Shown piece by piece: positions 55,204 to 61,769 of a stretch of DNA of 64,000 bases (its first letter is position 1; the number at the start of each line of letters is the position of its first letter). Source of the stretch: Limnothrix sp. FACHB-406 (GTDB taxonomy: Bacteria; Cyanobacteriota; Cyanobacteriia; CACIAM-69d). The stretch spans positions 62,001-126,000 of the forward strand of contig NZ_JACJSP010000007.1 of assembly GCF_014698235.1 (NCBI RefSeq), given 5' to 3'. A program made the position numbers and the translations under genes. Below the pieces are notes generated by a model. It was not told the DNA's origin, did no database searches, and saw only the letters and a program-made list of their open reading frames with translations.

Positions 55204-55322
55204 GGGCGATCGAGCCTCTAGAAACAAGTTGCCTGAACCTGGCAAATCACGCGATCGGTTCAGGCCTGATCTGCAAGCAACAACACCAGCAATCAAAATC
55301 AAGGAAATTGGCTGATTTTGCC

Positions 55323-55820
55323 CTATTTCGCCTGCCCGATCGCCCCTTCCAAACTGCTCAGAGCCGTCAGGGCTTTGGCTTTATCCAAATTGCCGCCCAG
55401 TTGCCCGCTCACACCGTCCATCGCTTCCTCGATCGCCTCATAGGCCTTGGGATTTTTTTCCTTAATCCCATCTTCAACGGGCTTCCAAGCGGTTTCAAAT
55501 TGCTCAAATTCCGTTTTGGCCTTGGCTGCGTCTCCTGCTTCCACCGCCGCCCGGGTTTTGGTTACCACGGCGGTCAATGCGCTGAGGTCACCGCCGGCCG
55601 CCGGACTAGGGGCAGGGCTGGCGGCCGGTTCAACGGGACTGGCAACGGGGCTAGCGGCGGCCGACTCGGCGGGGCTGGCCGCAGGGTTGGCAGCGGTTTG
55701 GGAACTGCAACCGGCGCTGGTCACAATGCTGAGGGCGGCAACCAAGGCCAGGGTCAAACGCCCCCGGGTCAGGACTCTTGCCGGTGCAGAAGATGAGCGA
55801 GCCAAGGGAAGCAAGGACAT
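55323..55820 (-). CDS. Ala/Pro-rich lipoprotein with helical domain
   Basis: A 165-residue lipoprotein from the ATG at 55820 (GGAGA 6-7 nt upstream; the ATG at 55826 is an alternative). The signal ends in a lipobox (IVTSAGCSS). A long Ala/Ser/Pro linker (PAASPAESAAASPVASPVEP) leads to a four-helix-like domain (VVTKTRAAVEAGDAAKAKTE then FEQFETAWKPVEDGIKEKNP). The W-x-P-V-E-D pattern resembles the helical domain found in cyanobacterial FTR1/imelysin-type iron proteins; that resemblance is from memory. It is 119 bp upstream of the PepSY gene. Confidence 0.75.
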   Translation of the reverse strand: MSLLPLARSSSAPARVLTRGRLTLALVAALSIVTSAGCSSQTAANPAASPAESAAASPVASPVEPAASPAPSPAAGGDLSALTAVVTKTRAAVEAGDAAKAKTEFEQFETAWKPVEDGIKEKNPKAYEAIEEAMDGVSGQLGGNLDKAKALTALSSLEGAIGQAK

Positions 55821-55965
55821 GAACATTCTCCAAGAGAGGTAGCGGCTGGGCGATCGGGATTGCAAAACTCGCGTTTTCAGCGATTACCTAAACCGTAACC
55901 AACAAAAACGACAAACTCATGACAGCCACAGAGTTGGGATTGTGGGTCTCTCTTGAAGAAGGTTA

Positions 55966-56460
55966 TTAGCGCGATCGACGGCGACCACCCGCCCAAGGCG
56001 GCGGCCCCGATCGCCCTCGCAATTGCACCGTTTCTCCGTTGGCTAATTGCACCCAAAATGCATCCAATTCACCATCATCCAACTCGCCTTCAACGGTGAG
56101 CTGATCGCCCACGGAAACAGGTAAATCGCGCCACCAACGCGGCCCCGCATCCACGCGATATCGCCGGCCATTGGCCTCCACAATCCACTCATTTTCGTCC
56201 CGCTCGCCAAAGCGAATCACCCGGCCCGAAATGCGAATGATGGGGTCATCATCCCAGTCATTATCATCATCCTTGGAGCGATTCCATGCCTCAATCCTTT
56301 GATTTTGCCGTCCTTGATCCGGTATAGATTGCCCCCCAATCAGCGTGATTTGAATCAAAGGCTCTGAGCGAGATTCGGCCAAGGCAGAACCTGTCATGAT
56401 GATCAAAGGTGCAACGCTACCTAGGGCGAGGAAAAGCAAAGGCTGCTTAAGGTTAAACAT
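55966..56460 (-). CDS. secreted OB-fold-like protein
   Basis: A 164-residue exported protein: a signal peptide (LLFLALGSVAPLIIMTGSALA) and then an acidic stretch (RSKDDDNDWDDDP). A small beta-barrel domain follows, IIRISGRVIRFGERDENEWI with RYRVDAGPRWWRDLPVSVGD and LTVEGELDDGELDAFWVQLA. It ends Pro/Gly/Arg-rich. The order resembles bacterial OB-fold proteins of the periplasm. Ligand and role are unknown. It lies in a leftward run of secreted and membrane genes downstream of the two-component system. Confidence 0.7.
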   Translation of the reverse strand: MFNLKQPLLFLALGSVAPLIIMTGSALAESRSEPLIQITLIGGQSIPDQGRQNQRIEAWNRSKDDDNDWDDDPIIRISGRVIRFGERDENEWIVEANGRRYRVDAGPRWWRDLPVSVGDQLTVEGELDDGELDAFWVQLANGETVQLRGRSGPPPWAGGRRRSR

Positions 56461-56591
56461 GGAATTTCTCCAGTGATGTGAAGTTCAGGCAACAGATTTG
56501 AGAATCAAACTCAAGAACCATCTATGGCAAGCCTGAGATAGTTCAATTGAGTCCATGGTGCTCGAATGACTGAACAAGGGATCTGGTTGAC

Positions 56592-57278
56592 CTAAAAACC
56601 CACTTGAAGCCGTTGAAAGGTGTTAGCCATACTCTTTACTAAATCTGGGGTTGCATTGGGAGCTGGCAACCGTCCTTCAGCAGCTCCATTGAAGACAAAA
56701 TGTTCCCAGCCCGATCGCACGGTTCCTGCTTGTCGTGCCAGACGAACATCGGGATTTTGGTCTAGATAGAATTGCTCGTTGAACAGATTTTGAGCACGCC
56801 CTTCAACGGCTCCATTGTTCACGAAATGCTTGAGGGCGGGAATGTTGCTGCGGGCTACATCGGGAAACTGAGTGAGGTAGCCTTGGGGGCTAAACCACTG
56901 ACCGGTGAGTTGATCCCATTGCAAACCCGGCCGACTGGTGAAGCTCTGCAGCCGATCGGTTTGAGAAATCGTGGTGGCGGTGGCGGAAAGTTGACCTAAA
57001 ACAGGAGTTCCGTTGGTTCGGGCGATCGCGCGGGTGTCAATTTCTTGGGGATTATCCGATTCCCAGTCCCACACCTGAACTTGAACGGTTTCGCCAGGAT
57101 TCAAACCAAGGCGATCGGCTCGCACATCTTCAGGATCAATGCGCCATTGACCATTAGGAGTATTCAGCAGAAAGTCATCCCCTTGATCTACAAATCCAGC
57201 CACGGTTCCTGTAATAACTTGACCGATCGTAAAAGGGCTACTGAAGGATGCGTTGGACTGATTCAGGTTGGTGCTCAT
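56592..57278 (-). CDS. protein with OB-like domain and two YLxxNPDV-type repeats
   Basis: A 228-residue protein. Residues 15-100 look like a beta-barrel (TIGQVITGTVAGFVDQGDDF, RLGLNPGETVQVQVWDWESD). Residues 130-215 hold two repeats: FSPQGYLTQFPDVARSNIPA/HFVNNGAVEGR and FNEQFYLDQNPDVRLARQAG/HFVFNGAAEGR. This repeat is, from general knowledge, found in cyanobacterial exported proteins, often with calcium-binding (RTX) segments. No classical signal peptide is seen, so secretion, if any, would be by another route. Confidence 0.7.
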   Translation of the reverse strand: MSTNLNQSNASFSSPFTIGQVITGTVAGFVDQGDDFLLNTPNGQWRIDPEDVRADRLGLNPGETVQVQVWDWESDNPQEIDTRAIARTNGTPVLGQLSATATTISQTDRLQSFTSRPGLQWDQLTGQWFSPQGYLTQFPDVARSNIPALKHFVNNGAVEGRAQNLFNEQFYLDQNPDVRLARQAGTVRSGWEHFVFNGAAEGRLPAPNATPDLVKSMANTFQRLQVGF

Positions 57279-57415
57279 GATGTGTGGTGGGAGCTACTTT
57301 AAAGTCATCACGGTTTCAGCCTAGGGAGAGAAGATGACAAAAAAGTGACAACCAGCCATGACCCAGCCAGTCTGATTTCCGTCCACTAACTAATCGTGAA
57401 AATGACTCATCAGGG

Positions 57416-59101
57416 CTAGGGCAATTGAGTTTGGCTGCTCGATACAACAACCGGCAAGGTGACGGTGAAGCAACTGCCTTGGTTCAGTTGGCTGCGGACG
57501 GTGATTTGGCCCTGGTGCGATCGGGCGATCGCCTGGGCGATCGACAGGCCCAGCCCCGAACCGCCTTCCCGGTGCGATCGCACCCGATCGGCCCGCCAGA
57601 GCCGATCGAACACTTGGGGCAAATCCGCCGGGGCGATGCCGATGCCCGTGTCGTGAATTTCGACCCGCACTTGCCGATCGCGCCCGATCGGGAGAATCAC
57701 CACCCGCACCCGGCCGCCCGCTGGCGTGTATTTGAGGGCGTTATCCAAAAGGTTGCCAAACAGCCGCCACAGCAACAGCGGCTCGCCCAACACAACGGCG
57801 GGGGCCAGCTCACCGGTCAGCTCCAGTTGCTGCACGGCGGCCCGATCGGCGTAGGTTTCGATCAAAGACTCCAGCAATTCGGGCAGGTCGATCGATTGGC
57901 GTGGGTGGGCAGCAGCTCCGGGGGTGTCCTGACGCGCCAACAGCAATAGGTCTTCCACCAGTTGAGTCATTTGGCCGGTGGCGTTGTGAATCGCCGCCAG
58001 CTTGGCCACATCCGCCGGGTCAATCCGTTCGGGATGGGATTGCATCACTTCCACCGAGGTGCGAATGGCCGTCAGCGGCCCGCGCAACTCATGGGAGGCA
58101 TCGGCGGTGAATTGCCGCAGTTTCCGAAAGCTGGCTTCGATCGGCCGCAAGGATTGCCTGGTCAGCCACAGACCCCCGATCGTACTCAGCCCGATCGCCA
58201 GGCCCGAGCCGATCGCCAGGCCCGTTCCCAATTGCTGGATGGCGCTGTTGATCGGGTCGATCGATTCCGTCACCCGCACATAGCCCCGGAGTTTGGGGGG
58301 CTGCTTTTCCCCGTCATAGAACGGCGTGGTCAGAGTGCGGAGTTGTTGATCTTGGGCGATCGCCCCTTGGGGATGAGCGATCGGGGCCAGGGGCCAGGTG
58401 GGAAATATCCGACCTTGGCGAGCCAACAATTTGCCCCGCGCATCAAACCACTCCACCCCCTGATCCAGTTGCTGCAAACTTTGCCAGGGAATATCCAAAT
58501 CCCCATCGTTATCCAGGCGCGGCCGCAGTTCTTCCCGTTCTTCAAAAAAGCGATCGTCTAAAAAGTTGGCAGCATTGGGGCGATCGGTATTAAGGGTTCT
58601 TGCCTGATTTTGATTCGCTTGATTTTTGTCCTGATCTTCATCCTCATACTCATCTTGATCGTCGTCTTCATCATCTGATTCTTGCTCTCTTGCTCGCTCT
58701 TTTTGCACTTGCTTTGCTTGCTCTTTTTTGGCTTTTCTTTCCTGCTTTGCTCGCTCTTTTGCTTGCTGCCGATCGTCCTCGTCGCTGTCGTCGCTGTCGT
58801 CGTCAAATTGCTCTTCGTGGGCTTCCTCGATCGCCTTCAAACTGTGGCCGGCCGCTTGAGCCAACACCAAAAGCTGTCGATCGACCTGCTGATAGAGGCT
58901 ATAGATCAAAAACTCGATCGCCACGATCGACCCCAGCCCCACCACCGTCGTCATCACCGCCAAAAACGACAGCAACAACCGCCGTCGCAGGGCCCGAAAC
59001 TGGGTGGCTTCCGTGGCCGCCAGGGCAGTTCCAGGGCGCGATCGCTTAAGAACCCGCGTCCAGTTCCGGCAGTTGTGGATGAAGTCGGTAGCCCATGCCA
59101 T
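57416..59101 (-). CDS. sensor histidine kinase with highly charged periplasmic domain
   Basis: A 561-residue membrane kinase that pairs with the OmpR-type regulator just upstream. TM1 (LLLSFLAVMTTVVGLGSIVA) and TM2 (AIGSGLAIGLSTIGGLWLTR) flank a periplasmic domain of about 200 residues with acidic and Lys/Arg-rich blocks (FDDDSDDSDEDDRQQAKERA; ESDDEDDDQDEYEDEDQDKN). The phospho-acceptor His is in ADASHELRGPLTAIR; N, G1 and G2 boxes are FGNLLDNALKY, DTGIGIAP and GGSGLGLSIA. The only in-frame ATG before TM1 is at 59101, overlapping the regulator gene by 56 bp. Confidence 0.92.
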   Translation of the reverse strand: MAWATDFIHNCRNWTRVLKRSRPGTALAATEATQFRALRRRLLLSFLAVMTTVVGLGSIVAIEFLIYSLYQQVDRQLLVLAQAAGHSLKAIEEAHEEQFDDDSDDSDEDDRQQAKERAKQERKAKKEQAKQVQKERAREQESDDEDDDQDEYEDEDQDKNQANQNQARTLNTDRPNAANFLDDRFFEEREELRPRLDNDGDLDIPWQSLQQLDQGVEWFDARGKLLARQGRIFPTWPLAPIAHPQGAIAQDQQLRTLTTPFYDGEKQPPKLRGYVRVTESIDPINSAIQQLGTGLAIGSGLAIGLSTIGGLWLTRQSLRPIEASFRKLRQFTADASHELRGPLTAIRTSVEVMQSHPERIDPADVAKLAAIHNATGQMTQLVEDLLLLARQDTPGAAAHPRQSIDLPELLESLIETYADRAAVQQLELTGELAPAVVLGEPLLLWRLFGNLLDNALKYTPAGGRVRVVILPIGRDRQVRVEIHDTGIGIAPADLPQVFDRLWRADRVRSHREGGSGLGLSIAQAIARSHQGQITVRSQLNQGSCFTVTLPVVVSSSQTQLP

Positions 59102-59744
59102 AGCGCGTTTCGATTGCTGTTTTGGGTGCGCCTGCTTCGGTTAGTTTTTGGCGCAGGCGGCGGATGTGGGCGGTGATCGCTTCTTCGGTGGGTGGCTCGT
59201 CAAAGTTCCACAGGTTATCGAGAATGCTGGCGCGATCGAACGTGCGGCCCGGATGGCGCAAGAACAATTCCAACAGGGCATATTCCTTCGGTGACAGGGC
59301 GATCGGCTGGTGGCGGTAGGTGACTTCGCACGATCGCGGATCCAGCGCCAACGCCCCCCAACTCAGCACCGGATTGGTGGCCACGGTTCCCCGCCGCAAC
59401 AGGGCCCGCACCCGCGCCAAAAATTCCGACAAGTCAAAGGGCTTCACCACATAATCATCGGCCCCCGCATCGAGACCATCCACCTTGTCGCGGCTGGTGT
59501 CTCGCCCGGTCAGCAGCACGATCGGCACGGTTTGCCCAGCGGCTCGCAGTTGCCGACAGAGTTCCACCCCGCTGAGTTGGGGCAGCATCCAATCCAAAAT
59601 CAGCAAGTCATAGTCCAGGGATTGGGCCAACTCCAGCCCCGATCGCCCATCGCTGGCCAGGTCTACGGTGTAGTGGCGATCGCGCAGGGCCTCGGCCAGG
59701 GGCTGCAAGATCCGATCGTCATCCTCCACAAGCAAAATCCGCAT
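59046..59744 (-). CDS. OmpR/PhoB-family response regulator
   Basis: A 232-residue regulator. The receiver domain has the acidic pair (LLVEDDDRIL), the phosphorylation Asp in LLILDWMLPQLSG, Thr in IVLLTGRDT and Lys in DDYVVKPFD. The C-terminal winged helix (residues 130-225) ends RRLRQKLTEAGAPKTAIETR then YGMGYRLHP. It overlaps the kinase gene by 56 bp, so the two are a co-expressed two-component system. The stimulus is not known; the nearby secreted proteins may be its targets. Confidence 0.96.
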   Translation of the reverse strand: MRILLVEDDDRILQPLAEALRDRHYTVDLASDGRSGLELAQSLDYDLLILDWMLPQLSGVELCRQLRAAGQTVPIVLLTGRDTSRDKVDGLDAGADDYVVKPFDLSEFLARVRALLRRGTVATNPVLSWGALALDPRSCEVTYRHQPIALSPKEYALLELFLRHPGRTFDRASILDNLWNFDEPPTEEAITAHIRRLRQKLTEAGAPKTAIETRYGMGYRLHPQLPELDAGS

Positions 59745-59797
59745 GACCTGTGATCAATCCTCTGGGCCCGATCGCCGTGATTGGAGTATGGCAATTA

Positions 59798-60034
59798 TTA
59801 CCAATTAAACCGGCGATCGAACCGCGAATCAAAGCGATCGCGCTTGCGGGCATTGCAACTGCGACAAAGGGTTTGCAAGTTACTAATGTCGTTGGAGCCA
59901 CCAGCGGCAAGAGATTTGATGTGGTCAATTTCTAGGCGATCGCGGCAGCCGCAACTTTGGCATTGGTGATTGTCGCGATCGAGTACAAATTGTCGAACGG
60001 CTGGATCGATTTTGATGCGGGGAGTTTTGGCCAT
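59798..60034 (-). CDS. small HNH endonuclease
   Basis: A 78-residue HNH protein: RDNHQCQSCGCRDRLEIDHI with the first Cys pair and the Asp-His of the motif, then GGSNDISNLQTLCRSCNARK with the Asn and second Cys pair. The short basic N-terminus (MAKTPRIKIDPAVRQFVLDR) and Arg/Asp/Phe tail (RKRDRFDSRFDRRFNW) are typical of stand-alone HNH nucleases. AGAGG lies 8 nt upstream. The start is only 3 nt after the stop of the upstream KGK-like gene, so the two are translated together. A decayed copy of its start lies at 60532-60567. Confidence 0.9.
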   Translation of the reverse strand: MAKTPRIKIDPAVRQFVLDRDNHQCQSCGCRDRLEIDHIKSLAAGGSNDISNLQTLCRSCNARKRDRFDSRFDRRFNW

Positions 60035-60161
60035 TTGCTATTCCTCTGCCAATCGCCGAATTTCATCTAACGGAGAGTCAGCCGGTTCAATGCTGGCTTC
60101 TAATAAGGGCAATTCTGGCGTTTCTAGTTCTGGCTCTGGTTCATCGGGACAAAACTCGATC
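60010..60161. repeat. duplicated segment, copy 1 (HNH start plus KGK C-terminus)
   Basis: About 150 bp, matching 60543-60699. The block 60040-60125 differs from its partner at about one base. It spans the first codons of the HNH gene, the junction and the 3' third of the first KGK-like gene. Confidence 0.9.
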
Positions 60162-60418
60162 CTTAATCGCAAAGTTCCTGACTCCCACTCATTTTGCCCA
60201 AACCTCAACACTTGTCCTTCAACGCCTTCTTCAGTGAACCACTGCCCCCGCCCTTCAGTCCAACGATAGTTGCCATAACCCCTTACATAATTCTCAACCA
60301 CACTAGAGAGTCCTCTCATGAACTCTTTAACTGTGCAGGTTTCATTGGTTATACTGATGTGTTGAGCAGTAGAGATGGAGATCACCTCACCTAGCTTCAT
60401 TAATTGATGATTCTCCAC
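60038..60418 (-). CDS. KGK-family-like protein 1
   Basis: A 126-residue protein. The GTG at 60418 is chosen because GGAGG lies exactly 8 nt upstream and because it aligns the N-terminus with the next paralogue (both have EVIS after about 12 residues); the ATG at 60400 is an alternative. The C-terminal half has the family pattern EEGVEGQVLRFGQNEWESGT, LRLRIEFCPDEPEPE and SPLDEIRRLAEE. This matches my recollection of the cyanobacterial KGK family (EG-x-x-C-x-VL-x-G-x-x-W-x-KGK-x-R), although the KGK triplet itself is SGT here. The function is unknown. Confidence 0.75.
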   Translation of the reverse strand: MENHQLMKLGEVISISTAQHISITNETCTVKEFMRGLSSVVENYVRGYGNYRWTEGRGQWFTEEGVEGQVLRFGQNEWESGTLRLRIEFCPDEPEPELETPELPLLEASIEPADSPLDEIRRLAEE

Positions 60419-60531
60419 TCTGACTACCTCCAAATATAGTGCCAAGAGAATTAGATTCTTACGAATCTTTTTGGCGCTGAATTTTGCACCACAACTCAAC
60501 TTACAGATTAATCAAATTCGTAACTGTCACG

Positions 60532-60567
60532 CTACGAGTCAATTTTAGTGCGAGGTGTTTTGGCCAT
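60532..60567 (-). pseudogene. vestige of a second HNH gene
   Basis: ATG at 60567, then MAKTPRTKIDS and a TAG stop: the first nine codons match the intact HNH gene (MAKTPRIKI) with one change. The ribosome binding site (AGAGG, 7 nt upstream) and the tight spacing to the upstream KGK-like stop (2 nt) are kept. The rest of the nuclease is missing. It shows that a KGK-HNH pair was duplicated and that one nuclease was later lost. Confidence 0.85.
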
Positions 60568-60699
60568 TGCTATTCCTCTGCCAATCGCCGAATTTCATCT
60601 AACGGAGAATCAGCCGGTTCAATGCTGGCTTCTAATAAGGGCAATTCTGGCGTTTCTGGTTCTGGTTCTGGCTCCGGTTCATCAGGACAAAACTCGATC
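60543..60699. repeat. duplicated segment, copy 2 (HNH vestige plus KGK C-terminus)
   Basis: Partner of 60010-60161. It differs mainly by a short in-frame insertion in the Pro-Glu run of the KGK-like gene (PEPEPEPE in place of PEPELE). Confidence 0.9.
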
Positions 60700-60962
60700 G
60701 ACAACCTCAACCGCCCCGACTGCCACCCTTTTTTTCCATATCGCAGAGCTTCTCCCCTGATGCCTTCTGTAGAAAACCATAAACGGCGGTTGGAGTTCCA
60801 CTCAATAGTGGATATGTTATAGCCGGAATAGTGTTGCAGTGCATTGGCAATAACCTGTAGGAATTCTTGAACTGTAGAGGTTGGGTTTTTTAAGCCAATT
60901 TGATATCTCATTTCGCATGAGATCACTTCATGTGGTTTGAGAGATGTAAATTCCTGGGGCAT
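60570..60962 (-). CDS. KGK-family-like protein 2
   Basis: A 130-residue paralogue of protein 1. The last 45 residues (IEFCPDEPEPEPEPE, then LPLLEASIEPADSPLDEIRR) are almost identical to it, while the N-terminal halves have diverged strongly. The family core is TEGIRGEALRYGKKGWQSGR followed by LRLSIEFCPDEPE. The identical ends and different starts point to a partial duplication or gene conversion of the 3' end. No clear Shine-Dalgarno is seen. The HNH vestige follows at once. Confidence 0.75.
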   Translation of the reverse strand: MPQEFTSLKPHEVISCEMRYQIGLKNPTSTVQEFLQVIANALQHYSGYNISTIEWNSNRRLWFSTEGIRGEALRYGKKGWQSGRLRLSIEFCPDEPEPEPEPETPELPLLEASIEPADSPLDEIRRLAEE

Positions 60963-61005
60963 AGTTTTAACAAGTCCTGACTAAGGATAAGACTCCGGAT
61001 CAACT

Positions 61006-61326
61006 TTATCCATCAGCCAATCTACGAATTTCATCTAGAGGCTGATCAGGGTTGCCAGTCAAGGACTCTACTTCGTCTGGTTCATCTGGCTCAAAAAGCA
61101 ATGTTAGCCGCAGTCGTCCAGATTTCCATTTTGGTGCGCCTAGTCTTAAAACTTGGCATTTCATTCCTTCTTCTGAGAACAAAATTCTAAGATCCCCACC
61201 AAGGCGATCATTGATAATTTTTTGAATTTCTGAGATCTGGCTAGTGGGACGATTATTGATATAGTAGCCATACTCCATCGTGACCACTTCGTTGGACAAA
61301 AGTTCTTGCATTTTAGAAAAATCCAT
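61006..61326 (-). CDS. KGK-family-like protein 3
   Basis: A 106-residue, more distant paralogue. The core is SEEGMKCQVLRLGAPKWKSG then RLRLTLLFEPDEPDEVE, and the end is QPLDEIRRLADG, as in the other copies. AGAGG lies 9 nt before the ATG. The N-terminus contains EVVTMEYGYYINNRPTSQIS, matching EVIS in copies 1 and 2. It is 43 bp upstream of copy 2 on the same strand. Confidence 0.72.
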   Translation of the reverse strand: MDFSKMQELLSNEVVTMEYGYYINNRPTSQISEIQKIINDRLGGDLRILFSEEGMKCQVLRLGAPKWKSGRLRLTLLFEPDEPDEVESLTGNPDQPLDEIRRLADG

Positions 61327-61365
61327 GATGAATAACCTCTTGAAGATTACAGTTCTACTTCTACC

Positions 61366-61692
61366 CTATTCCCCAGCCAGCTTACGTAGCTCATCCAACG
61401 TCGAGTTGGATCCTTCGGGGTTAGTAATCTCTTCTTCTTGATCTGGATCAAGCTCAATTTCCAGAAAGAAACGCACCTTCCCTGACAGCCATTGTTTTTG
61501 ACCAGGACGCAAAACCCTACAGGGAAAACCATCCGAAAAAGCAGCCTTTTCTAAGTCCTCATCGTAGGTTTCTTCCAAGTTGGCAGTCATATCCGTAGCC
61601 AAGCAAGTCGAAATTTCCACAAAGGGCAAGTTGCCATCATCCGATCGAATGACATCCTCGGCATCAAGACGATAAACAATTGGCTCAGTCAT
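61366..61692 (-). CDS. KGK-family-like protein 4
   Basis: A 108-residue, most divergent member, strongly acidic. The core is DGFPCRVLRPGQKQWLSGKV then RFFLEIELDPDQEEE; this copy is closest to the recalled family pattern (C-x-VL-x-PG, then SGK). It ends STLDELRKLAGE. GAGG lies 9 nt before the ATG. It is the first of the four after the dynamin-like gene, 77 bp downstream of it, with a degenerate copy of the dispersed palindrome between them. Confidence 0.72.
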   Translation of the reverse strand: MTEPIVYRLDAEDVIRSDDGNLPFVEISTCLATDMTANLEETYDEDLEKAAFSDGFPCRVLRPGQKQWLSGKVRFFLEIELDPDQEEEITNPEGSNSTLDELRKLAGE

Positions 61693-61730
61693 TCAAAAAT
61701 GCCTCAAAAATCTTGATTTCTGTCACTAGA

Positions 61731-61750
61731 CAAGATGCTCAAGCCCCTTG
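61731..61750. repeat. degenerate copy of the dispersed 20-bp palindrome
   Basis: CAAGATGCTCAAGCCCCTTG keeps one full arm (CAAGCCCCTTG) and a changed left arm. It lies between KGK-like gene 4 and the dynamin-like gene. Confidence 0.6.
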
Positions 61751-61769
61751 CTGCCAAACACGGTTGGGG

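Noticed and set aside
58600-59176. Rightward hydrophobic Leu/Cys-rich frames opposite the histidine kinase
   Set aside because: They are antisense shadows of the acidic and basic blocks in the kinase sensor domain.
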